A stretch of 6,783 bases of DNA, taken from assembly GCA_030595845.1 (NCBI GenBank), contig JAUVCL010000106.1, positions 1 through 6,783 of the forward strand, given 5' to 3'. This stretch comes from Campylobacterota bacterium (GTDB lineage Bacteria > Campylobacterota > Campylobacteria > Campylobacterales > Sulfurovaceae). Positions within the stretch are counted from its first letter, which is position 1. Every line of letters begins with the position of its first letter. Shown in pieces: positions 1 to 5,592 of the stretch. The notes under the pieces are model-generated. The model was not told the origin of the DNA, ran no database searches, and saw only the letters and a list, made by a program, of their open reading frames with translations. A program made the translations under genes and the position numbers.

Positions 1-628
1 TTACGGGTACAGATGGATGAAAACACTTTCGATAGCGGGGGTAGATGGAACCATAAAACGGCGTTTTAGACATACGGTAGTAAAAAACCGTGCTTGGATG
101 AAAACAGGTACCGTCCGGCGTGTGAAGAACATAGGGGGCTATGTTAAAAACAGGGCAGGTAAACTTTACACCGTTGTCATTCTTGTAAACAGCACAAGAT
201 CACGGTATCATGGGGCAAAATTACAAAATGAGATCATGAAATGGCTAGTGAAGACGACGGCAAAACCGACCAGGAAACCCTCCAGTCGTATATTGCAAAC
301 ATCAAAGGCGGTCTCGCCAAAGAGTAAAGCTTCAAAAAACAATGTTAACAATGTATTTTCACAACTCGAAACGAAGTCTCCGGAATACACAGAGGACAAT
401 AGAGAGAGCCTGACAGAAAGATATTATGTTCAGGTCGGTTCTTTTTCGGAAATGCCGGGTAAGCAGTATTTACAAAAAATAGAAGCATTGCATCTGCGTT
501 ACAGCGTACGAAATACGGGTAAATACAGAGTACTTATAGGTGCTTACAGTGCTGAAAATGATGCTAGGACAGCCTTAGAAAAGGTACGTCAGAACATTAA
601 TGCAGGTGCCTTTATCGTAAAGTTATAG
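1..628 (+). CDS. dacB: D-Ala-D-Ala carboxypeptidase/endopeptidase, S13 (PBP4/DacB) family, with C-terminal SPOR domain; 5' end missing
   Basis: The reading frame is open from the first bases, so the gene starts left of the window; the first complete codon is at 2, and the Met at 17 is internal. Numbering from that Met, residues 6-12 (IAGVDGT) and 28-32 (MKTGT) are the conserved C-terminal block of S13 penicillin-binding proteins. KTG is the third active-site motif; the SxxK and SxN motifs must lie upstream. The S13 fold ends near residue 80. A basic, Ser/Lys-rich linker follows (about 81-135), then a SPOR domain (about 136-203: YYVQVGSF, later YRVLIGAYS). The family is periplasmic and removes the terminal D-Ala from, or cuts cross-links in, peptidoglycan. 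SPOR domains bind glycan strands lacking stem peptides, typically at the septum, so division-site targeting is inferred. E. coli PBP4 has no SPOR domain. No terminator is visible after the stop. Family call secure; symbol less so. Confidence 0.85.
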   Translation, partial: YGYRWMKTLSIAGVDGTIKRRFRHTVVKNRAWMKTGTVRRVKNIGGYVKNRAGKLYTVVILVNSTRSRYHGAKLQNEIMKWLVKTTAKPTRKPSSRILQTSKAVSPKSKASKNNVNNVFSQLETKSPEYTEDNRESLTERYYVQVGSFSEMPGKQYLQKIEALHLRYSVRNTGKYRVLIGAYSAENDARTALEKVRQNINAGAFIVKL

Positions 629-657
629 TTTAGAGGTTCCCTTTACTCCAAATACGT

Positions 658-663
658 TATAAT
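658..663 (+). promoter_or_regulatory. Candidate sigma-70 -10 box before the inverted-repeat element and dapC
   Basis: A perfect TATAAT lies 30 bases after the dacB-like stop codon and just left of the inverted-repeat element. No good -35 box sits 16-18 bases upstream, which is common in Campylobacterota promoters. If used, transcription would start near 670. The whole element would then form a leader of about 285 nt on the dapC mRNA. Chance occurrence in AT-rich DNA is possible. Confidence 0.35.
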
Positions 664-667
664 CTAT

Positions 668-933
668 AGAACTCTCTGAATACACTAGACGTTCACAACA
701 TCCCTAGCTTTTGTCTAGGTTAGGCACTCTTTTGCAGTCCTAGTCATAGCTAAGTCAAAAAAGAGTAACGACGCATAGGCGAAAGCTAGGGATGCCCAAA
801 GGGTGGGCTTTACAAACGTAATCTTGCACAAGATATTTACTTCGACTTAGCTATGGCTAGGACTTGAAAATCTCTTGCACAATCTCACATTTGCAAAACC
901 CATTGTGAATGTCTAGTGTATTCAGAGGATTCT
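668..933. repeat. About 265-bp non-coding element with terminal inverted repeats and internal inverted repeats (MITE-like or structured leader)
   Basis: This fills most of the gene-free stretch 629-954. The outer arms 674-698 and 903-927 are complementary at 24 of 25 positions; extended to 668-698 / 903-933 they match at 28 of 31. A second pair, 736-756 / 844-864, matches at 20 of 21 and nests inside the first with nearly equal gaps (37 and 38 bases), as in one long decayed palindrome. A third pair, 699-717 / 776-794, matches at 17 of 19 but crosses the second. Smaller hairpins are 726-733 / 759-766, 794-797 / 805-808 and 821-826 / 829-834. The 10-mer TCTTGCACAA occurs at 822 and 873. No ORF of useful size is present and no clear target-site duplication flanks the arms. 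It could be a transposase-less mobile element (MITE) or a structured mRNA leader; I do not recognise a known RNA family. Confidence 0.7.
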
Positions 934-944
934 AATAAAAATAC

Positions 945-948
945 AGGG
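945..948 (+). promoter_or_regulatory. Ribosome binding site deciding the TTG start of dapC
   Basis: AGGG lies six bases before the in-frame TTG at 955. The other in-frame candidate, GTG at 916, is inside the right arm of the inverted repeat and has no purine-rich site before it. A purine-rich AGAGGA at 924-929 has no start codon at a usable distance. The site is weak but is the best available. Confidence 0.5.
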
Positions 949-954
949 CAACAA

Positions 955-2079
955 TTGAACTTTGAAACTTACCCTTTTGAGAAATTAAATCAGCTGCTTG
1001 ATGCAGTGACACCTAATGTTGAGTATATACCACTCTCTCTAACGATTGGTGAACCTCAATTTGCTACGCCACAGTTTATCTTAGATACATTAAATGACAA
1101 TGCAACACTCATGAACAAATACCCAAAAACGGCAGGTGAAACTGTGCTTAGAGATGCCATGCTTAAGTATAACGAAGAGCGTTTTGGATTGACACTTGAT
1201 AATGCACAGATTATTCCCACTTTTGGGACAAGAGAAGTACTCTTTAACTTTCCTCAGTACTTGCTGCATGACATTAAAGATCCAGTAATGGTCTTCCCCA
1301 ATCCTTTTTATCAGATCTATGAAGGGGCAGCCAAAGCCAGTAGGGCAGAAGTGATCTACTTAAATCTTAATGCATTAAACAACTTTCAACCTGTGGTAGA
1401 TGAAGAGGCTTTGGAAAGAGCCCATTTTGTTATACTCAATTCACCCAATAATCCTACTTCTTCAGTGATGTGCATGGATGATCTGAAAAAGTGGGTGCAC
1501 TTGGCACTTAAACATGATTTTGTGCTTATGAATGATGAGTGTTATGTAGATCTCTATCTGGATGAAGCACTACCTTCGTTACTCAATGCAAGTATAGAGG
1601 CAGGTAATGCATCCTTTAAAAATGTATTGGTGATCAACTCTATCTCTAAACGCTCTTCTGCTCCTGGACTTCGTTCAGGTTTCATCGCAGGGGATGCAGA
1701 TATATTGAAAGAATATATGGTTTACAGAACCTATGTTGGGTGTGCTTCACCATTGCCACTTCAGTATGCAGCAGCAGTAGCTTGGGCAAATCAAACGCAT
1801 GTAGATGGTTTTAGAGCCAAATACAAAGCAAATTTCGAAGTGGCGAAAGAAGTTTTAGGTGTAGAGGCTCCCGAAGCGACATTTTACATTTGGCTTAAGG
1901 TCGAAGATGAGATAACCTTTACCACAAAGTTGTATAAAGAGTATAATCTCAAAGTCATTCCTGGTTCATTTTTAGGACGAGAAGGTGAAGGTCAAGGATA
2001 TGTGAGGCTAGCCCTTGTCTATGAAGCAGAGAGAACAAAAGAAGCACTGCAACGTATAGCACGTTGCTTGGAAAAGTAG
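955..2079 (+). CDS. dapC: PLP-dependent aminotransferase, likely N-succinyl-L,L-diaminopimelate aminotransferase
   Basis: A class I/II fold-type I aminotransferase, cytoplasmic. Numbered from the upstream GTG at 916, it shows NSPNNPT (175-181), NDECY (206-210, with Asp207 for the pyridine nitrogen and Tyr210), the Schiff-base Lys245 in SISKRSSAPGLRSGF, and Arg364 (YVRLAL) for the substrate carboxylate. SKRS-x-x-PGLRSGF followed by AGD is typical of proteobacterial DapC. That enzyme moves an amino group from glutamate to N-succinyl-2-amino-6-ketopimelate on the route to meso-diaminopimelate and lysine. From TTG at 955 the protein is 374 aa and begins at the NFETYPF stretch where the conserved sequence starts; from GTG at 916 it would gain 13 residues encoded partly by the repeat arm. 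An ArgD-like or other ketoacid aminotransferase role cannot be excluded. Context of peptidoglycan genes supports DapC. Confidence 0.75.
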   Translation: MNFETYPFEKLNQLLDAVTPNVEYIPLSLTIGEPQFATPQFILDTLNDNATLMNKYPKTAGETVLRDAMLKYNEERFGLTLDNAQIIPTFGTREVLFNFPQYLLHDIKDPVMVFPNPFYQIYEGAAKASRAEVIYLNLNALNNFQPVVDEEALERAHFVILNSPNNPTSSVMCMDDLKKWVHLALKHDFVLMNDECYVDLYLDEALPSLLNASIEAGNASFKNVLVINSISKRSSAPGLRSGFIAGDADILKEYMVYRTYVGCASPLPLQYAAAVAWANQTHVDGFRAKYKANFEVAKEVLGVEAPEATFYIWLKVEDEITFTTKLYKEYNLKVIPGSFLGREGEGQGYVRLALVYEAERTKEALQRIARCLEK

Positions 2080-2085
2080 AAGTCA

Positions 2086-2128
2086 CCCCACTTACGCTTT
2101 AGCGACGGGGATATCGGCATTTAGTGCC
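2086..2128. repeat. Two adjacent small hairpins in the dapC downstream spacer
   Basis: The 76-base spacer between dapC and the next gene is more GC-rich than its surroundings. First hairpin: CCCC 2086-2089 with GGGG 2107-2110, enclosing CGCT 2095-2098 paired with AGCG 2101-2104 across a TT loop. Second hairpin: GGCA 2116-2119 with TGCC 2125-2128 across TTTAG. No T-run follows either, so this is not a classical terminator. It may be a dispersed palindromic repeat or an mRNA processing or stability element; copy number is unknown. Confidence 0.4.
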
Positions 2129-2155
2129 AGAAAATTAGCATTGGAGAATACGTAA

Positions 2156-2749
2156 ATGGAAAACCCTGAAATACATGTAGAAGAGTTAAAAAAAGATCCG
2201 GAGTTTTTGGCAAATATTAAACGCCTTGAAGTAGAGTGTAAAGAAGAAGAGAGTATTGCTAAAGGTTATCAGCTTTTGGATGCACAGCTTATTATTGAAG
2301 CATCGGAAGATGATATCAACGAGATCTTTACATTTATTGTCAATACGGCTTTTGACAGATTGGCAGAGAAACTTACTTCAAGTAAAAATTTTGATATGAA
2401 TGATGCAGAGGATCTGGCAACAGCTAGAGCGATCTATGAACATGGTATACAGCGTTACAGCGAAAATGATAAAAAAGGTGCCAAAGAGATCTTTTTAGTA
2501 CTCAATTACACCATAGACCATAGCGATCTTAAAGATGCGATGATGATACATGCCGCAGCAGTGATGGCAGGACACTCTTTTGAAGATTTTATTGAAAACC
2601 TTGTGGATGTAGAGGGGGTGAATGAAAATGACCCTCTTGCCTTCTTTATTCAAACATTTGCACAACCTACAGATATTCTGCTCAATATGTTTGCAAAACA
2701 GGTGAAAGAGGGTAAAGAAGAGTTAAGAGTTTTAGACGAGAGTAAATAG
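2156..2749 (+). CDS. Acidic helical protein of unknown function, 197 aa
   Basis: I do not recognise a named family. The ATG at 2156 has GGAGA at 2143-2147, eight bases upstream, so the start is well supported. The product is acidic and has no signal peptide or membrane segment, so it is probably cytoplasmic. Residues 1-75 contain charged helices. Residues about 88-150 (ARAIYEHGIQRYSENDKKGA, then HAAAVMAGHSFEDFIENL) have the alternating small and aromatic pattern of TPR-like helical pairs and faintly recall SycD/LcrH-type chaperones. That resemblance is inference only, and no type III secretion gene is visible. Phe-rich helices follow (about 160-180). It lies 76 bases after dapC on the same strand and may be co-transcribed. 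The palindrome just after its stop, followed by a T-run, could end the transcript before murC. Confidence 0.8.
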   Translation: MENPEIHVEELKKDPEFLANIKRLEVECKEEESIAKGYQLLDAQLIIEASEDDINEIFTFIVNTAFDRLAEKLTSSKNFDMNDAEDLATARAIYEHGIQRYSENDKKGAKEIFLVLNYTIDHSDLKDAMMIHAAAVMAGHSFEDFIENLVDVEGVNENDPLAFFIQTFAQPTDILLNMFAKQVKEGKEELRVLDESK

Positions 2750-2760
2750 AGCATAAAGCT

Positions 2761-2795
2761 CGTTCCCAAGCTCCAGCTTGGGAATGTATATTTTT
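2761..2795 (+). terminator. REP-like palindrome 1, terminator-like
   Basis: The stem TTCCCAAGCT 2763-2772 pairs perfectly with AGCTTGGGAA 2775-2784, and 2761-2762 with 2785-2786 extend it by a wobble and a C-G pair. TGTATATTTTT follows at 2785-2795, giving a rho-independent terminator layout 12 bases after the stop of the 197-aa gene. It shares the CGTTCCC...GGGAATG frame with palindromes 2 and 3 but has a different stem tip, so it looks like a dispersed repeat unit that can also act as a terminator. Confidence 0.5.
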
Positions 2796-2797
2796 GA

Positions 2798-2828
2798 CTC
2801 GTTCCCACGTTGTACGTGGGAATGCATA
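2798..2828 (+). repeat. REP-like palindrome 2 (left arm of the 31-bp inverted repeat)
   Basis: A 9-bp perfect stem, TTCCCACGT 2802-2810 with ACGTGGGAA 2814-2822, has a TGT loop and is flanked by CTCG and TGCATA. The whole 31 bases recur exactly, inverted, at 2873-2903. Palindromes of the CTCGTTCCCA...TGGGAATGC type are, to my knowledge, widespread dispersed repeats in many proteobacteria and cyanobacteria; the name REP-like describes form only. Confidence 0.75.
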
Positions 2829-2872
2829 TTTAACTCATTATGCAGGATAAAATTTAAATAATATAAAACTCT

Positions 2873-2903
2873 TATGCATTCCCACGTACAACGTGGGAAC
2901 GAG
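2873..2903 (-). repeat. REP-like palindrome 3 (right arm of the 31-bp inverted repeat)
   Basis: This is the exact reverse complement of 2798-2828, separated from it by 44 AT-rich bases. It ends nine bases before the GGAG of murC. Each copy can fold alone, or the two arms can pair into one long hairpin spanning 2798-2903. The loop contains TATAAA (2862-2867), a possible -10 box for murC, but this is weak. Confidence 0.75.
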
Positions 2904-2920
2904 AGTGATTTGGAGTAAAC

Positions 2921-4234
2921 ATGAAAATACATTTTATAGGGATAGGTGGTATAGGGCTTTCTGCCTTGGCTAAATTTTTAGTTAATGATGGGCATAAGAT
3001 CTCAGGTTCAGATATCAAACAGACAGAGATCACCAATGACCTAGCTACCAATTTTGATGCGAAGATCACTATTCCTCATCATGAAGATGCAGTTGAGGGT
3101 GTAGACAGGGTTATTTACTCTGCAGCGGTACGTCCGAACAACCCCGAGTATCAAAAAGCACAAGAACTTGGGATAGAACTATTTTCAAGAAAAGAGTCGT
3201 TAAAGACCATATTGGGTGAAAAAGAGGTTTATGCCGTCGGTGGAGCACATGGAAAAAGTACCACATCAGCAATGCTTTCTTCTGTGATTCCTGAATCAAA
3301 TGCGCTTATCGGGGCTATTTCTAAAGAGTTCGGTTCAAACGTAAGAAACTATCCAAATAATAAAGTTGTATTTGAAGCAGATGAGAGTGATGAGAGTTTT
3401 TTAAACTCAAATCCTACTCTGGCTATTGTGACCAATGTGGAACCTGAACATATGGAATACTATGAGTATGATGAAGAGCGTTTTTACAATGCTTACAGAA
3501 ACTTTTTATCATTGGCAAAAGTACGTGTGATCAATGCTGAAGATGAATTTTTGGCTTCACTGGATATCGAGGCTATTAAACTTTATCCCTCTAAAGATAT
3601 TCATAACATTGAGTTTATGCTCGTGGACGGTGAACCACACACAAAGTTTGAACTCTTAGATTTAGGTTCATTTGAAGTATTTGGATTTGGAAACCATATA
3701 GCACTTGATGCTGCACTTGCGGTACTATCAGCATTAGAGTTAGGTGAAGATGTAGAAAATATACGTACAAACCTGCTTCATTACAAGGGTATAAAAAAAC
3801 GTTTTGACATCGTGCAAAATAGAGAAGAGTGTGTGGTGATAGATGACTATGGACATCATCCGACAGAGATCAAAGTCACTATGGAATCACTTGAAACGTA
3901 TAAATCTTTACGAAAATTTTCCAAATTAAATGTGATTTGGCAACCCCATAAATACAGCCGTACTATGGATAACCTTCAAGCCTTTGTAGAGTGTTTTGAG
4001 GGGGTAGATGAGCTGGTCATACTGCCTATTTGGGCAGCAGGTGAATTGGAAGTAGATATAGACTTAAAAGGTGCATTTTCACGCTATAAACTGCTTATGG
4101 CTGACAGTGTCACAAAAGAAGACGGTATTGTCAAAGTGTTTAAAGATGGACACGTGATACGAGAATACAGTGAAGGACTTGTGACAGCATTTGGTGCAGG
4201 TGACATTACTTATCAAATACGTGGTGAAGCATAA
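2921..4234 (+). CDS. murC: UDP-N-acetylmuramate--L-alanine ligase
   Basis: A cytoplasmic Mur ligase that joins L-alanine to UDP-MurNAc with ATP, the first peptide step of peptidoglycan synthesis. At 437 aa it is about the usual length. The N-terminal UDP-binding Rossmann domain opens with FIGIGGIGLSALA (5-17) and has GSD at 29-31. The ATP loop GGAHGKSTT is at 107-115; Ala-His replaces the commoner Thr-His, as in related Campylobacterota. The central domain has EADESDESF (152-160) and TNVEPEHMEYY (171-181). The C-terminal region has DDYGHHPTEI (308-317), QPHKYSRT (341-348) and GAGDI (425-429). All key motifs are present, so it should be active. The ATG has GGAG at 2912-2915, five bases upstream. 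The palindromes directly upstream could affect mRNA stability or initiation. No convincing terminator follows. Confidence 0.97.
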   Translation: MKIHFIGIGGIGLSALAKFLVNDGHKISGSDIKQTEITNDLATNFDAKITIPHHEDAVEGVDRVIYSAAVRPNNPEYQKAQELGIELFSRKESLKTILGEKEVYAVGGAHGKSTTSAMLSSVIPESNALIGAISKEFGSNVRNYPNNKVVFEADESDESFLNSNPTLAIVTNVEPEHMEYYEYDEERFYNAYRNFLSLAKVRVINAEDEFLASLDIEAIKLYPSKDIHNIEFMLVDGEPHTKFELLDLGSFEVFGFGNHIALDAALAVLSALELGEDVENIRTNLLHYKGIKKRFDIVQNREECVVIDDYGHHPTEIKVTMESLETYKSLRKFSKLNVIWQPHKYSRTMDNLQAFVECFEGVDELVILPIWAAGELEVDIDLKGAFSRYKLLMADSVTKEDGIVKVFKDGHVIREYSEGLVTAFGAGDITYQIRGEA

Positions 4235-4246
4235 AATATTTAGGCT

Positions 4247-4268
4247 TTGACATGATTTAGAGTATAAT
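4247..4268 (+). promoter_or_regulatory. Candidate promoter for the propeller gene
   Basis: A perfect TATAAT at 4263-4268 lies 55 bases before the ATG, within the 89-base spacer after murC. A perfect TTGACA at 4247-4252 is present, but the gap is only 10 bases, so the two do not form one standard promoter. The TATAAT alone, with T-rich DNA upstream, fits the usual Campylobacterota pattern. It suggests the gene can be expressed independently of murC. Confidence 0.4.
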
Positions 4269-4309
4269 AAATATATAGGGGTATTTGATATGCCCATATA
4301 TTATTATTG

Positions 4310-4315
4310 AAGGAG
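4310..4315 (+). promoter_or_regulatory. Strong ribosome binding site fixing the propeller gene start
   Basis: AAGGAG lies eight bases before ATG 4324. It rules out the in-frame upstream TTG at 4285, which would put 13 residues in front of a clear signal peptide (MKK followed by a hydrophobic run). Confidence 0.8.
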
Positions 4316-4323
4316 AAACAGTC

Positions 4324-5538
4324 ATGAAAAAAATAGCATTGATCATCTTGGGAACATTATTATGTACACTGGTACTTGAAGCCAATAAAATTCCGGGGTA
4401 TGTACCCCCAGAAGCAGAAAAAAAGGCGAAGAAGCCAGAGATCTACCATGCTCTGTGGGAAAAAATGTATGGTGGCGAAGATAATGATATTGCCTATGGT
4501 ATTGTGGCACTTGAAGGGGGTGAGAGTGCTATGGTCGGGAGCTGTAGGTCTTTTAATGCACAATATACAGACATTTGTGTGACACGTTTGAATGCACAAG
4601 GTGAAATGAAATGGCGTTTGTTACTGGGTGGGGCTAAAAAAGATGAGGGTAAAGCGATTTCCCGTGCAGCAGACGGTACGCTTATGATACTCGGAACGAC
4701 TAAATCACTTGCAAAAAAGTATGATAGTGATCTCTATGTGGCAAAAGTATCACTTGACGGGAAGTTGATTTGGGAGAAGGGAATCGGCGGAGACCGTGAT
4801 GAGTTTGCAGGCGGTATAGCCGGAACAGATGATGGTGGCGTGTTGATTGTCGGAGACAGTGAATCTTTTGGCAATAATTATAAAGATATTTATATTGTCA
4901 AAGTAAGTAAAGACGGAAAGGTACTCTCTTCGCGGACTATCGGGGGAGAAAAAGAAGACAGTGCAAAATCATTGACCCGTACCAAAGATGGCAATATGGT
5001 CATGGTAGGGCATCGAGAAGTAGAATCTTCGGGAAACAAAGATTTTTTTGTGATGAAACTAGACCAGAATGGTCAGAAAATATGGGCTAAAACGTATGGT
5101 GGTGAATATGCGGACACACTTTCGGGCGTAACAGCCAGTATAGATGGCGGTATTGTAGCAACAGGAAAAACACGCTCTTTTGGCAGTGAACAGACAGACC
5201 TCTCCGTGATGAAATTTGATGCGACAGGGAAACTGATCTGGCATAAGATCTACGGATTTAAGTATTATGAGTACGGTAATGCAGTGACAAGCACATTGGA
5301 TGGAGGATTCATGATTGCCGGAGGTACCAATACGCTTGGAAATGGCGGACACTCTGTGTATATTTTGGCACTTGACAAGAGTGGAAAACTTATCTGGTCG
5401 CATGTTTACGGTGACAGAGAGAAAGACCGTGCACATAGCATAGCAAGAATGAGTGATGGAACTGTTATCGTAGCAGGAGAGAGTGACAGCTACAGCAGAT
5501 CAACCAATTTCTATATGATCAAAATAAAGAAGAAGTAG
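4324..5538 (+). CDS. Exported seven-repeat beta-propeller protein, function unknown
   Basis: The 404-aa product opens with a signal peptide (KK, then a hydrophobic run at 4-18) with likely cleavage near Ala20. Cys14 does not sit in a proper lipobox. After a Pro/Lys-rich stretch (21-44) come seven tandem repeats of about 52 residues, starting at 45, 97, 150, 202, 254, 306 and 358. The pattern is W-x-K-x-[YI]-GG, acidic stretch, DGG, [VI]xG, S-F-G, D-[LIF]-x-[VI]-x-K-[LFV]-D, G-K-L-I. It resembles delta-60/DUF5122 and other propeller repeats, so a seven-bladed propeller in the periplasm or at the surface is inferred. Repeat 7 stops after the K-I strand and lacks the closing G-K-L-I strand, so the segment before Trp45 probably closes the ring. 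No catalytic motif is visible; a binding or scaffold role is likely. It has its own candidate promoter and converges on the esterase gene. Deletion or gain of repeats is not evident. Confidence 0.85.
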   Translation: MKKIALIILGTLLCTLVLEANKIPGYVPPEAEKKAKKPEIYHALWEKMYGGEDNDIAYGIVALEGGESAMVGSCRSFNAQYTDICVTRLNAQGEMKWRLLLGGAKKDEGKAISRAADGTLMILGTTKSLAKKYDSDLYVAKVSLDGKLIWEKGIGGDRDEFAGGIAGTDDGGVLIVGDSESFGNNYKDIYIVKVSKDGKVLSSRTIGGEKEDSAKSLTRTKDGNMVMVGHREVESSGNKDFFVMKLDQNGQKIWAKTYGGEYADTLSGVTASIDGGIVATGKTRSFGSEQTDLSVMKFDATGKLIWHKIYGFKYYEYGNAVTSTLDGGFMIAGGTNTLGNGGHSVYILALDKSGKLIWSHVYGDREKDRAHSIARMSDGTVIVAGESDSYSRSTNFYMIKIKKK

Positions 5539-5561
5539 TGAAGCACTTCATTTAAATACAT

Positions 5562-5584
5562 TGGGTTACCTTTTTGGTAGCCCA
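5562..5584. terminator. Hairpin between convergent genes, possible bidirectional terminator
   Basis: A 9-bp stem, 5562-5570 with 5576-5584, contains one G-T pair and a TTTTT loop. It sits between the propeller stop (5538) and the esterase stop (5593), where a shared terminator is expected. A good T-run follows on neither strand, which lowers confidence. A smaller palindrome (TGAAG 5539-5543 / CTTCA 5546-5550) followed by TTTAAAT lies just before it. Confidence 0.5.
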
Positions 5585-5592
5585 TACTTGAC

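Noticed and set aside
792..821. Tiny leader-peptide ORF inside the inverted-repeat element
   Set aside because: Nine codons with no properly spaced ribosome site and no run of regulatory codons such as lysine.
668..933. Lysine riboswitch or known transposon end
   Set aside because: I could not match the pairing pattern to the lysine riboswitch or to a known IS end, and saw no clear target-site duplication, so no family is named.
2761..2903. CRISPR-like array
   Set aside because: Only three units, of mixed orientation, self-palindromic, one with a different stem tip, and with unequal gaps; no cas genes.
2732..2932. Minus-strand 66-codon ORF across the spacer before murC
   Set aside because: Its peptide is a read-through of the three palindromes, a common cause of false ORFs, and it overlaps both neighbouring genes' ends.
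4247..4268. TTGACA plus TATAAT as a single consensus promoter
   Set aside because: The gap is 10 bases, far short of 16-18, so only the TATAAT is kept as a candidate.
4285..4323. Upstream TTG start for the propeller gene
   Set aside because: It would place 13 residues before a clear signal peptide; AAGGAG sits at the right distance from ATG 4324.
4324..4383. Lipoprotein signal with Cys14
   Set aside because: Residues before the Cys (TLL) do not form a lipobox and it lies inside the hydrophobic run; ordinary cleavage near Ala20 fits better.
5059..5436. Minus-strand 125-codon ORF
   Set aside because: It lies wholly antisense to the repeat-rich propeller gene, Cys-rich as expected of a shadow frame, with no ribosome site I could see.
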